Below are positions 54,611-64,000 of a DNA stretch of 64,000 bases, one piece after another (position 1 is the stretch's first letter; the number at the start of each line of letters is the position of its first letter). The DNA lies in assembly GCA_029204225.1 (NCBI GenBank), contig CM055101.1, positions 43,300,927 to 43,364,926 of the forward strand, given 5' to 3'. Origin of the DNA: Diphasiastrum complanatum (lineage: Eukaryota > Streptophyta > Lycopodiopsida > Lycopodiales > Lycopodiaceae). The notes under the pieces were generated by a model. It worked only from the letters and a program-made list of their open reading frames with translations, was not told the origin of the DNA and made no database searches. Both the position numbers and the translations under genes were made by a program.

Positions 54611-55100
54611 AAACCCCTTCTTGAGCAGCGTTGGAAGGCTTCTATTCCATCTTCTAAATGAGTTAAAGAGCCAGCGATGGGTAAAGGCTGATATACGTCA
54701 AGTAGTCAAAGGAATGGCTGGTGACAAATGTTTGAAATGGAAACAAACAATCAATGTAAGTGGGTCTCTAGATCATAAACAATAAGCAATGAAATGCTCT
54801 ACACTACAATGGTTAATGGATTTCTGCAATAGAATGAACAAGTCAGCAACACCTCAACCTGTATGATAAGCAATCATTACCAAATTCTCAGATCACAATG
54901 TTTAACTAGACAGGCTCTTATAAAGCAAATTTTAAGGTGGATGCTAAGCAACAAATCAATAATCTATCACAAGTAGGATCACTGCTCATGATTCAGTATA
55001 GTGTCCCACTGATCAAAGGCCTGCAACACAATGTTAGCTGCAAGCAAAGAGATATAGAATGTAATGTACACAATTCTAAAATCTGTAACCACAGGGTTAG

Positions 55101-55645
55101 AGGCAGCAAAGGGATACAAGATTCAATCCCACAATGCCAGGCTCTGCAATCACCAGATTAGGAACAACAAGAAACTAATAATGCCAAATCTGAATCCACA
55201 AACAAAGTGATGAAAACACAATTTTAAAGATCAAACCAGTGAATCAATAGCAGTGAGCAGTTTGTATCAAAGATCCAACAAAGAAGTTAGAGTGGAAGGC
55301 ACCAAGCAGATCAGTCTCTTCTCCTTTTCCTCCTCGTCTCTGTGGGATTGAGCACAAATTGGAAGTGGAAGAGATGGGAGGCACCAAGCAAAACAGCTTC
55401 TACTCCTTCCCTTTCTCTCCAAGCTTCCCTTATCCATTGGGCTATGGTGTCCGGTCACAAATCATAGGGCAAATCATCATAGGGTTTTAGATTTTCACAT
55501 ACAATATGGATTTCAGAAGCGCCAGGTGCTAAGTTTGCAAAACCAACATGAATGTTGGTTATCTCACGTTGTGGAATTATTGGCTGGGTAAAGTAGTAAG
55601 TTAAACCACTGGTAGCGTTTGGGGTTGGTCAAATTTTTCCGACCC
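55101..55645. other. continuation of block copy 1, no gene
   Basis: This follows the point where copy 2 is interrupted. It contains two partly similar stretches (GGAAGGCACCAAGCAGATCAG near 55291 and GGAGGCACCAAGCAAAACAG near 55378) and no coding region. Confidence 0.4.
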
Positions 55646-57190
55646 TTAAAGGCAGGATGAACTCCTAGGTACTTGTTTCGCTCTTGGCTTCCATTCCCAT
55701 TCATCTTTAGCTGGGGAGTTAGAGTTCAACCCTTTAGTCAGATTATAGTCTTTCGATATCACACAATGGACTTGATGTCCCTGACAATGGAAATAATCCA
55801 CTCCTAATTTCACATTTGGTCCCAAGCTTGACTCAACTTGGAACTGATCGTTTCTAGATTGGTCGTGGCTATTATAGAATGTCAATATACGAGTATCAAT
55901 CAGAGCATTTTCGTATTGGGATGCAATTCCAATTGCATAATCCAAACTGGTCGGATGCTTTTGTCTCACATGGACTTGCATCTCTGTTTGCAATCGACTT
56001 ATGAAGCAATCTAATATCAATTCCATTGGAAGCGCATAGATAGATATGTGCTTTTGCACAAACCAATTAAATCTATGAGAATATCTTCCCACAGACTCAT
56101 CTTAACATTGTCTGATAGTTACCAAATGCTAACAGGCAACAGTCAGATTCATCGTGGGTGAAAACTCATCCAAGAATGCTGTTACCAATGTATCCCACGA
56201 ATCAAGAAAATGGATTTCAAAAGCTTCAACATTATCATACCAATCTCGAGCTTCATTGGTCAGATATAATGGAAATAACAGTTTCCAATCCTCAGGTTGT
56301 GAGAAACCATCTAGGAAAGAGAAGTTTGTGAATTTTCATATGAAAATATCAGCTTTATCACCTCTCTCTCCATCATAGTGATCAATCTTTAATAGGTACA
56401 CAGGCTTTGGTCTAACACAGAGGGAGTCGCCAGCAACCAACACAGGTTGCAAAAAATCATGATTAGGTTTCGCTCCTGATTTTCCAACAACATACTCCAA
56501 CTCAGCAAAGGTGGGAACACTTTCAGCGTGATCAAGACGTTCATTAGGGGATCGATGGCCCAATTCTGACACATCTTCAACAAGCGTTTGAGATCGTTCC
56601 TTATTGCCATTTGATACAATACCAAATTTTGCTAGGATTTCATTAATTTCAAAAATTGAATTATGAATCACAATAGGACTATGGTTAATAGTCACAAAAT
56701 AATTGATTTGTAATGTCGGATTCTCTTTAATTTCATAAGTGAAGTCTCCCCCTTGTTCTAAACCAATCATATCAGATTTATTTGAATCATCTCTTTCATG
56801 GTCGGTGCAAAAGTGTTATATTTCAAAAGTTTCTTCACTCAAATTTTCAAGAAAGTCGCACACCACTAAATCCCATTCTTCTTCATGAAGAAATGGTAGA
56901 TTTTCTGTGGGTTACAGTTATTGGAAATTTACCTATGGGTGATTCTCCAAGAAATAAATTTCTATACAAATTTTCTATGGCCTGAGAATCATTCTCATCA
57001 TAGAATAAAAATCCTCGTTGCATTAGGCGCGTGGGAATCATGATTATGATTTTTCAATCAATCAATTTTTTTTAAAAAAAAAAAAGGAACTTCCAACACG
57101 TCCAGTATTGGTCTAGTTCTCAGTACAATGCCCATTGACCCTACTTGCACAAACCATTACTCCAAACAAACCTCACAATTTTCGGTGCTC
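55646..57190 (-). mobile_element. gypsy-like gag remnant
   Basis: The minus-strand frame 56092-55646 resembles the second half of a Ty3/gypsy capsid (RYSHRFNWFVQKH, LILDCFISRLQTEMQ, SLDYAIGIASQYE), followed by a CX2C-like linker. The frame at 56770-56336 lies upstream in the same orientation and may be gag N-terminal or unrelated. No pol or LTR is joined to it. Its 5' flank is interrupted by the CACTA element. Broken. Confidence 0.6.
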
Positions 57191-57194
57191 AAGC

Positions 57195-59340
57195 CCCAAC
57201 AACAAAATGTGCGATTTCCGACACAAAGTTCCGACGGATTCAAAAAAAATTCATAATCCGTCGGAATCCGACATAATAATACGTCGGAATCCGACACAAA
57301 AAAAAAAAAAATTGCCGAAATATATTTTTTTTGCCAGAAATATTTTTTTTACAGACATCGGATTCTGACGGCCAATAAAAATGTCGGAATCCGACATCCC
57401 ATTTCGGAGACTGCAATTTTTTAAATGGATGACGTCACCTGTCCGTGCAAAAAAAAAGCACAAAGCGGACGTCGGATTCCGACGGATAATACAGATGTCG
57501 GAATCTGACGTCCGTCACCGAATTCTCAAAGCCGCATCATTTTTCTAGGGTTTTCTTATTTTTTATTCTTGCACGAGATTGTTGGAGATCGGCTTTTGGC
57601 GCTTCTCCTAAGCTCTATCAATTCCATTTGTCTCATTCCAAATACGATTCTTTTGTTTTGTTATGTGCAACTAAGATTTCTTTCTTTGTAACTTTTTTTT
57701 GTACACTATCTTCCTTGTATTGTATATTTTGTGTAGTTAAACACAAATATGTGTCTTAGTGATTTATGATCATGAGCGAATTAGAGAGGAAGAGAAGGAT
57801 GTGTGTGAGAGACATGAGAGAGGGCAAGAAAACATAGATAGAAGAGTTTGATTTAATATTATGTTCTTTGTAAATTTTAGGGTTTAGATTTAATGTTATG
57901 TTCTTTGTGAAATAGTGTGAGACTGAGAGCTCTTGAGGTTTGAATGAAGATCATAACCAGCTCCACCATCAAAGATGTAGAGCTACCACTTTTTCTCACT
58001 GATTGATCCAGTATGGCTATCTTGTTGCTACTCCCTATCGAGCCATAAAGGGTAATCCATCGTTGTCTGATACATGTAAAATGAGATATCAGCTAGAGAA
58101 AGCTAATGAAGCTTTCCGTTGAAAATTAGAACTCAAAATGGACTTTGAAGAGTGCCATTGACTCACTATCTCTGTTGGAAGCTTGAGATATCTTGGCTAT
58201 GGGGTGCTTAATTATCTTTGGTCTGCGAGTTAGAACGCAGTTTTACTTGCAAGATATTTGGAGAGCTGGCCTACCATTGTTGCTAGATGAGTGAGCCATC
58301 TAACCATTCAATCACATTATAGCCGTTGAGGAATTGAACGTTGACTTCCAAAATACTGAAGGATTATTGCTGATTTCCAAAAGAGAGTTGAGAGATGTGA
58401 TTATTAACATCGCTACCTCTATAATACACCTGACCATCGCTGCTACTACTTTGCAAGCCTTCACTATGCCTATGAGTATTAGATATGAAGGAAAGCCATC
58501 ACTAAGCTAGTTGTCAGATCAGAGACTCAACTAACTGAGCCTTTACGACCATGAAAAGAGAGCTTGCAATTGTTGTCTAAAGCTGATCTATCAACGACCA
58601 TTGAGAACTCACTGATTTATTGTCAATGGGAGCCCTCGCTCATGGCTGTTCTAGTTGAGAGCAGTTCTGTCCTAGAAAAGGACAGAAGCAAAGTGACAAA
58701 CATAGTAGAATCAATTGAAGCATTCATGAGTAGCACTTCTTCGCTTTCCGACTACATGCATATGCACTCAGAAATAGGTATGGCTTTATCTATTTTCAGT
58801 TCGTTTCATCTATGTCATTTTTTGTAATAATTTATTTTTCGTATGCACTTCAAATTCCTGTCGATTGGAGTATGTTTGGTTTTTGCCACGGTTTTCTTTT
58901 TGCCACGTCCGGCCATGTGGACATCGGAATCCGACGTCCACGTGGCAAAAAAAAAAAAAGTGAAATTTTTTTTTCAAGTTTTTTTTTTCCACGTGGACGT
59001 CGGATTACGACGGCCCCGCCACGTAGACGTTGGATTTCGACGTCCACGTGGCAGAAGAAAAAAAAAGAGAATATTTTTTTTTTCGTTTTTTTTCCACGGA
59101 CGCGTCGGACGTGGCGGGGCCGTCGTAATCCGACGTCCACATGACATGTTCTCCGGTTCGTTTTTACCGGCCGGTTGTCGATTTTTGGGCTTGGCGTTGG
59201 ATTCCGACGGATTTTAAATGCGACGGATTCTGACGACCTTATAGCGACGTATTTTTCGACTCCCACGTCGATTCAAAAAAAAATTAAAATGCGATTTCAC
59301 GTTAGAAATCCCGTCGAAAATCGCGGCAATTCTTGTAGTG
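57195..59340. mobile_element. non-autonomous CACTA (En/Spm-type) DNA transposon
   Basis: The right end reads TTCTTGTAGTG at 59330-59340, the inverse of the classic CACTACAAGAA terminus. The left end at 57195 (CCCAACAAC) matches its inverse at about 20 of 28 positions. AGC flanks both sides (57192-57194 and 59341-59343), the 3 bp duplication of this superfamily. Subterminal blocks at 57200-57525 and 58915-59265 carry many copies of (A/C)GTCGGAATCCGAC and its inverse, as CACTA transposase-binding regions do. The 1.3 kb centre has no transposase motif, so the element would move only with enzymes from another copy. The left terminus has drifted from CACTA, so it may now be immobile. It sits inside the gypsy-like remnant. 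Confidence 0.87.
57540..58850. other. centre of the CACTA element, possibly captured sequence
   Basis: This 1.3 kb core lacks the subterminal repeats and differs in composition from the ends. An 87-codon frame on the plus strand (58564-58827, VESSSVLEKDRSKVTNIVES in part) is its longest reasonable frame. No family is recognised. Non-autonomous CACTA elements often carry pieces of host genes, which is a possibility here but is not shown. Confidence 0.4.
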
Positions 59341-59486
59341 AGCCTTATCCAAAAAGACCTCGAGAGTCACTCATAAAATTGATACAATAGAGGCTCCGAT
59401 TGCCACAAGGCATTCAAACCTTCACGGACAATTTGGATCAATCAAGCTTTTGGCTGTGCAAGTTAATGGTCAATTTAACAGAACCA
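59341..59486. other. right flank of the CACTA insertion
   Basis: Presumably the continuation of the retroelement DNA interrupted at 57194. Apart from the AGC duplication nothing is recognised. Confidence 0.4.
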
Positions 59487-59598
59487 TTTGAAAACACTTT
59501 CAAACAATAAACAAGAATTCTAAAGGAGCTCATGCTCCTCTTGACAGATGCATGAGCTCCTTTAGAATTCTTGTTTATTGTTTGAAAGTGTTTTCAAA
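59487..59598. repeat. perfect 49 bp inverted repeat
   Basis: The left arm 59487-59535 (starting TTTGAAAACACTTTC) and right arm 59550-59598 are exact reverse complements separated by 14 bases. It ends three bases before duplicated block copy 2. A transcript would form a 49 bp perfect stem. Confidence 0.97.
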
Positions 59599-59854
59599 CG
59601 GCTCCTCTCCTCAATTGGGCTATGGAGTCAACTTGTGAGCAAGAGTCTAACAATGGTTTAGAGTAGAACAACACTACATTCACTTGCTCAGAGGTTCAAC
59701 AAGAACTTAACAAGTATTTGTGGCTAGTATGGCTGATTGACAAGGAAACCTTTACTAGTGACAACACTCACATTCAGAGGCTTCATAGCTTGACGGGTGC
59801 TTAGGCAGCAAGATAGTTCTCCTTGTGATCATAATCTTCCAAGAGAAGGAAATG

Positions 59855-59941
59855 CTTCTTGGTTTCCAAGGGGAAGCTCGAACCTGAGACCAAAGAAACT
59901 TTGGATGTCAAGCTAACCAACTGAGCCAACCCCGTTGGGCT
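59855..59941 (-). mobile_element. ultra-short tRNA-derived SINE (copy 3)
   Basis: The same insertion as at 52235-52320, carried along by the duplication, with AAGAGAAGGAAATG at 59841-59854 and 59942-59955. It differs by a few substitutions, including one in the box B region (AGCTTCCCC side). Confidence 0.85.
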
Positions 59942-60408
59942 AAGAGAAGGAAATGGAATGAGACACACCTCATCGCTTGACCCAGGAAATGGAATGAGGT
60001 GTGTCTCAGGAAATGGAATGAGACACACCTCATCGCTTGCAAGCGATTGACAAAGCTTCAGCTCTTAGGCCTTAGGGAGTCAGAGCTTCCGTTCAGGGCT
60101 TTTGGAAAACTAAAGAGAGTGCCTTCAAAAAAGATAGGCATGTTTTCAAAGACAATGCCTTCCGTTACACTTCACACTAGAAGTATAAGCCTCAAAATAC
60201 AAAGCACTTCCCTAATGCATTTGGGCACATTGGAGTATTCCAAATAGATTGGATAGGTCACCTACTGTTTGGTAGCTAGACAATTTGCGGAGCAGCATGA
60301 AACACCTGATAGCCATAGTCAAGGCAAAGTCAGAGATCAGCGGCCTCCTAAAGAACCTTCCCACAGGCCACTTCACATCGTGATTGGGAGGCTTTTTCGA
60401 GGTAGATT

Positions 60409-61335
60409 AGGGCATTCTTGAGCAAGGACATTCAGACCCCGTTCACAATGGTTCCTCAGGTTGCAGATCAAGGATAAGGGCCATGAACATCGCAACCAAA
60501 CTAGAAAGCACCCTCTCAAATAGGGTAATTCGCAAGAAGAGGGAGAGCGAGCCACTGGTAGAAGAGGCAGAGAGTGGGAATTGGGCTGTAGAGAAGTCGC
60601 AGGTCAGGTAAGGAGGGATATGTCGCACGGCAGGGTGGAACGCGAGGCAGATCCGCAGGTAGATGGCTGCATTGAGCCGCAGACAGGGTCGTAGGCACAT
60701 TCTTTATTTCATTAACACGCAAGGTAGGGATCGTGGTCAGAGAAGGGGGTGGGCCGTAGATCGGCAAGAAAGGAGGTAAGGAGTGGAGCAGGGGGGCAAG
60801 AACGTGGAGTTTGCATACATCAACAAGAAAGGAGGTCGCAGGTGGAGCGCGAGGCAGCAGGGAGAGCGACGACAGGCAGGAAACGCAGGTAAAAAGATAT
60901 AGGAATGGCCGTTGACAGAGGACAAAAAAGCATCCACAAGGTCAGGTTAGGAGGGATAGGTCGCAGGGCAGGCAAATGTTCAAACCCGCAGGCAGAGGTA
61001 GGAGATGGCCAGCAAACTCGTTGGCAGCAAAATCGCAGGTATGCTAGAGAGTAGCACAACCCACACAGCGGCTGCAGGCAGAACGTAGATAGGGATGGGG
61101 AAGGAGAGTGTAGATCGTAGGTCACAAATGGGACAAACGCGCTTTTGAATGAGCCACATGTAGGGCAAAGGATCTGATGGCCGTTGATCAAAGATAAATG
61201 CACAGGTCAGGTTTGGAGTAGCCGCTCAGGAATAGGTAAAGAAGGGTTGCAGGGCTGCAGGCAGAACCGTTGGCAGCAGGGGAGCGGGTACTGTGGCAAA
61301 CCCACAGACAACAGATAGCATAGATAGGCACCACA
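60409..61335. repeat. GCAGG-rich non-coding segment (in block copy 2)
   Basis: The counterpart of 53650-54610. Open frames on the minus strand are compositional. Confidence 0.65.
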
Positions 61336-61815
61336 CCGAGAAAACCCCTTCTTGAGCAGCGATGGAAGGTTTCTAAATGAGTTATAGAGCTAGCGATGGG
61401 TAAAGGCTGATATAAGTAAAGTAGTCAAAGGAATGGCTGGTGACAAATGAAATGAAAACAAACAATCAATGTAAGTGGGTCTCTAGATCATGAACAATAA
61501 GCAATGAAATGCTCTACACTACAATGGTTAATGGATTTCTACAATAGAATGAACAAGGCAACAACACCTCAACCTGTATGATAAGCAATCATTACCAAAT
61601 TCTCAGATCACAATGTTTAACTAGATAGGCTCTTATAAAACAAATTCTAAGGTGGATGCTAAGCAACAAATCAATAATCTATCACAAGTAGGATCACTGC
61701 TCATGATTCAGTATAGTGTCCCATTGATCAAAGGCCTGCAACACAATGTTAGCTGCAAGCAAAGAGATATAGAATGTAATGTACACAATTCTAAAATTTG
61801 CAGCCACAGGGTTAG

Positions 61816-63043
61816 TGTTGTAAAGCTACCTTTACAAGCTTTACTTCCGGCGCCATCGGCGCCAGCTATGTCCCCGGCGCCAGCAGCGCCCCTGTTGCTC
61901 CCGGCGACAACGACGCCGGCGTCGCTCCCGGCGCCACTGTGACCATAATCCAGCCGGCGCCAAGTTCCTATGGCTGAAAATCTTTGATCGGTTCTAGCGG
62001 AGTCCAGAGAGCTCAAATCGATGTGCAATCACCTCACACGACCTAGGCATGATTAAAGGAAGCCTGGGGATCAATAAAATCTAGAGAGAGAAAATGACTT
62101 TCTAGAAAGAGCAAATCCTAGAGAGAGAAAAATGTGCTTTACCAGCTTGGGTAAAGTGCTTGGTATGAGGGGGTGCCGAATCACACCAATACTATAGGGG
62201 AGTGCGGGTTGTGACTCAGGGCGAGCTCCAACCAAGTCTTGGCCTCCCTTGCTGGAATGTTGTCATGGCTCTCGCTTTGGCATGCTAGCGCCCCGGAGAC
62301 TAGGGTCAGTCACACACTTGAAATGTAACCTTCCCGGATTTATCAATAAAGTGGGATTTTCCTCAAACTGACTTTGATTACCTTCTGGGTTTCAGTGTTC
62401 GGTAAAAGCGCCAGTTGTAAGGCCGCTTCCAAATTTTTAAGTTGGCACATAGGTGAGGGTCGTATCCCGGGACGCCAGCGATATGCCGTCGGGACCATTC
62501 GGTCCGTGGCGCCAGCGGTATGCTGTCGGGACCATTTGGTCTAGGAACTGGTTGTTTCCATATCTGTCGCGGCTTGTGGTTCTGAGTGTTCCTTGCATGA
62601 ACGTGAATGGGTTAAGCTCTTGGGGAACGGGCTCTAACCTGTCCGCTGAGTTGGATGGCTTGCTTGGGTGGAAGTTACCTGTTTGTGGCTGTCCAGTCTG
62701 GCGTGGCGACAAGTTGGCTTCCAGCGCTCGTGACGAAGCTTTCAGTTGGTTAAGTCTGATGTAAGTCAGACCGCTTGCTTTGTTTGTAACGAAGCTTCGA
62801 GTTGGTTAAGTTTGATGTATGTCGGGCGGCTTGCTTGGAGGGAAGTCACCCACATCGGGACCCCCGATCTGGCATGGCGCCAGGTTGGATCTCAATGTTG
62901 GTTTTCAGGAACTTCAAGTTGGTTAAGTCTGATCGTTGTTGGTGAGTTGGCTGCTTGTATGTCAAGTGGGTTTGGATGACAAGAGTTGAAGGCTGGGAAG
63001 CTAAGTCGTGGTTCCCGGCTCCCTTTGGGATGCCTGCGCTACA
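61816..63043 (+). repeat. 5' LTR, about 1.23 kb, with a GGCGCC-rich start
   Basis: Near the 5' end (61846-61945) the palindrome GGCGCC and close variants recur at least five times, making a CpG-dense patch unlike the AT-rich surroundings. AATAAAGTGGG near 62346 is a likely polyadenylation region. Related to the solo LTR at 52734-53644. Confidence 0.82.
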
Positions 63044-63333
63044 TGTGGTATTAGAGCCGATTGCCCGGTCAGCTATGCGAATCTCACGGAAATGGCGACG
63101 GTTTGGGGTTCATCCAACTGTTGTGCAAGGTGCTGCCCACAGTGTAAGCACGGGTGCGTCCACGGTTGGGGTGGTCGGCAGAACGGGGGAGTTGATGAGT
63201 CAAAGTGCTGCCCTTGAGGTGTAAGCACGGTCAGTTCTCGCGGTTCGGGCCTGGCGCTGTCTGCACGTAGGACAGATGAGGCAGTGTGCTGCCATTAGGT
63301 TGGTGTAAGCACGGTCTGTGCCTTGTGGGGTGC

Positions 63334-64000
63334 TGTTGTAAAGCTACCTTTACAAGCTTTACTTCAGGCCATCGGCGCCAGCTATGTCCCCGGCGCCAGC
63401 AGCGCCCCTGCTGCTCCCGGCGCCAACGGCGCCGGCGCCGGGAGCGGCGCCACTGTGACCAGAATCCAGCCGGCGCCAAGTTCCTATGGCTGAAAATCTT
63501 TGATCGGTTCTAGCGAAGTCCAGAGAGCTCAGATCGATGTGCAATCACCTCACACGATCTAGGCATGATTAAAGGAAACCTGGGGATCAATAAAATCTAG
63601 AGAGAGAAAATGACTTTCTAGAAAGAGAAAATCCTAGAGAGAGAAAAACGTGCTTTACCAGCTTGGGTAGAGTGCTTGGTATGAGGGGGGGTGCCGAATC
63701 ACACCAATACTATAGGGGAGTGCGGGTTGCGAATCAGGACGAGCTCCAACCAAGTCTCAGCCTCCCTTGCTAGAATGTTGTCATGGCTCTCGCCTTGGCA
63801 TGCTAGTGCCCCGGAGACTAGGGTCGGTCACACACTTGAAATGTAACCTTTTCAGATTTATCAATAAAGTGGGATTTTCCTCAAACTGACTCTGATTACC
63901 TTCTGGGTTTCAGTGTTCGGTAAAAGCGCCAGTTGTAAGGCCGCTTTCAAAATTTTTAACTTGGCACATAGCTGAGGGTCGTATCCCGGGACGCCAGCGG
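63334..64000 (+). repeat. 3' LTR, partial (continues past the window)
   Basis: It matches 61816-62481 with about 5% change, including a rearranged GGCGCC patch at 63370-63455. The window ends before its terminus, so the right-hand target duplication cannot be seen. Confidence 0.85.

Larger units (their letters stand above)
51982..55100. repeat. duplicated block, copy 1
   Basis: From CTCCTCTCCTCAATTGGGC to the GGGTTAG at 55094-55100 this matches 59602-61815, differing at about 2% over the first 120 bases. Without the 911 bp solo LTR and its 5 bp duplication, copy 1 is about 2203 bp, against 2214 bp for copy 2. The block contains a SINE and a GCAGG-rich non-coding part (53650-54610) and encodes nothing recognisable. 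Beyond 55100 copy 1 continues, while copy 2 is interrupted by an LTR element. The blocks could be arms of a tandem duplication of about 7.6 kb or very long terminal repeats of a gutted element. Confidence 0.9.
59602..61815. repeat. duplicated block, copy 2
   Basis: The counterpart of 51982-55100, lacking the solo LTR (a single GGTAG near 60400) and ending at GTTAG (61811-61815), where an LTR element is inserted. It keeps the SINE and its 14 bp duplication. A local rearrangement at about 59942-60050 has produced three copies of GGAAATGGAATGAG, one with an inverted neighbour (AGACACACCTCA and TGAGGTGTGTCT). Confidence 0.9.
61816..64000 (+). mobile_element. LTR element with very short internal region, cut by window end
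   Basis: The LTR at 61816-63043 starts TGTTGTAAAGCT and ends GCGCTACA. TGGTATTAGAGCC at 63046, two bases on, is a Met-tRNA-type primer site. After 290 bp of internal DNA the same TGTTGTAAAGCT restarts at 63334, preceded by GTGGGGTGC as a weak purine tract, and matches the first LTR to the window end at roughly 95% identity. The left flank is GTTAG, and block copy 1 has an uninterrupted GTTAG at the corresponding place (55096-55100). The internal region has no coding capacity but holds three diverged repeats (TGCTGCC, then GTGTAAGCACGG) at about 63131, 63206 and 63287. Superfamily unknown. Confidence 0.82.

Noticed and set aside
58812-59266. Lys/Phe/Arg-rich frames on both strands near the right CACTA end
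   Set aside because: They read through A/T runs and the GTCGGAATCCGAC subterminal repeats.
60380-60420. A microhomology-mediated deletion of about 0.9 kb in block copy 2
   Set aside because: The extra DNA in copy 1 has LTR ends (TGTTG...CAACA) and an exact 5 bp GGTAG duplication, so insertion into copy 1 explains it better.
62437-63479. Open frames in both directions within the last LTR element
   Set aside because: They lie in the LTR and short internal region, are not shared coherently between the two LTR copies, and show no gag or pol motifs.

Overview
The window reads as nuclear DNA of a land plant with a large, repeat-rich genome. Only two host genes are supported in 64 kb: a TORTIFOLIA1/SPIRAL2-type microtubule-associated protein, a family known only from plants and split here by several introns, and a cytosolic class I small heat-shock protein. 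The second is interrupted by an intron in the middle of the alpha-crystallin domain. Angiosperm class I sHSP genes normally lack introns, so a fern, lycophyte, bryophyte or other non-angiosperm source is a reasonable guess, but the sequence alone does not settle it. Most of the rest is retroelement fossils, four long (GA)n tracts, a CACTA DNA transposon, a very short tRNA-derived SINE and a duplicated block.

Layout. 1-1.7 kb is AT-rich DNA with a degenerate short repeat. 1.7-4.7 kb (minus) is a broken element with a reverse transcriptase that is neither copia- nor gypsy-like. 5.16-5.29 kb is a (GA)n tract. 6.6-12.1 kb (minus) is a full-length but decayed Ty1/copia element with LTRs of about 960 bp. 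14.3-22.7 kb (plus) is the TORTIFOLIA1-like gene with its leader, a 4 kb third intron and a phase-compatible candidate exon inside that intron. 26.6-31.9 kb (minus) is a younger copia element with 265 bp LTRs, a perfect 5 bp target duplication and a tandem repeat in its leader. 32.2 kb holds a free SINE copy. 33.1-34.1 kb (plus) is the sHSP gene with heat-shock elements and a TATA box. 34.8 kb holds a perfect 48 bp palindrome. 35-37.7 kb is fragments and microsatellite. 37.7-41.7 kb (minus) is a Ty3/gypsy fragment. 41.8-50.3 kb is a patchwork of copia fragments in both orientations, with an LTR-like insertion and a fold-back element. 50.4-51.5 kb is the 3' end of another LTR element.

52-64 kb is the most informative stretch. 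A block of about 2.2 kb occurs twice (51982-55100 and 59602-61815). Both copies carry the same SINE insertion with its 14 bp target duplication. Copy 1 alone carries a 911 bp solo LTR (target duplication GGTAG) and copy 2 alone is interrupted by a related LTR element at GTTAG. Each copy is therefore the empty site for the other's insertion, which gives an order of events: SINE, then duplication, then the two LTR insertions. Between the copies lie a gypsy-like gag remnant and a 2.1 kb non-autonomous CACTA element with AGC target duplications. A perfect 49 bp inverted repeat sits exactly at the boundary of copy 2. The last element has an LTR of about 1.2 kb but only about 290 bp of internal sequence.

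The two host genes are functionally unrelated: one acts on cortical microtubules and the other is a stress chaperone. No multi-gene pathway or defence-like system is visible. The novelty here lies in genome structure.
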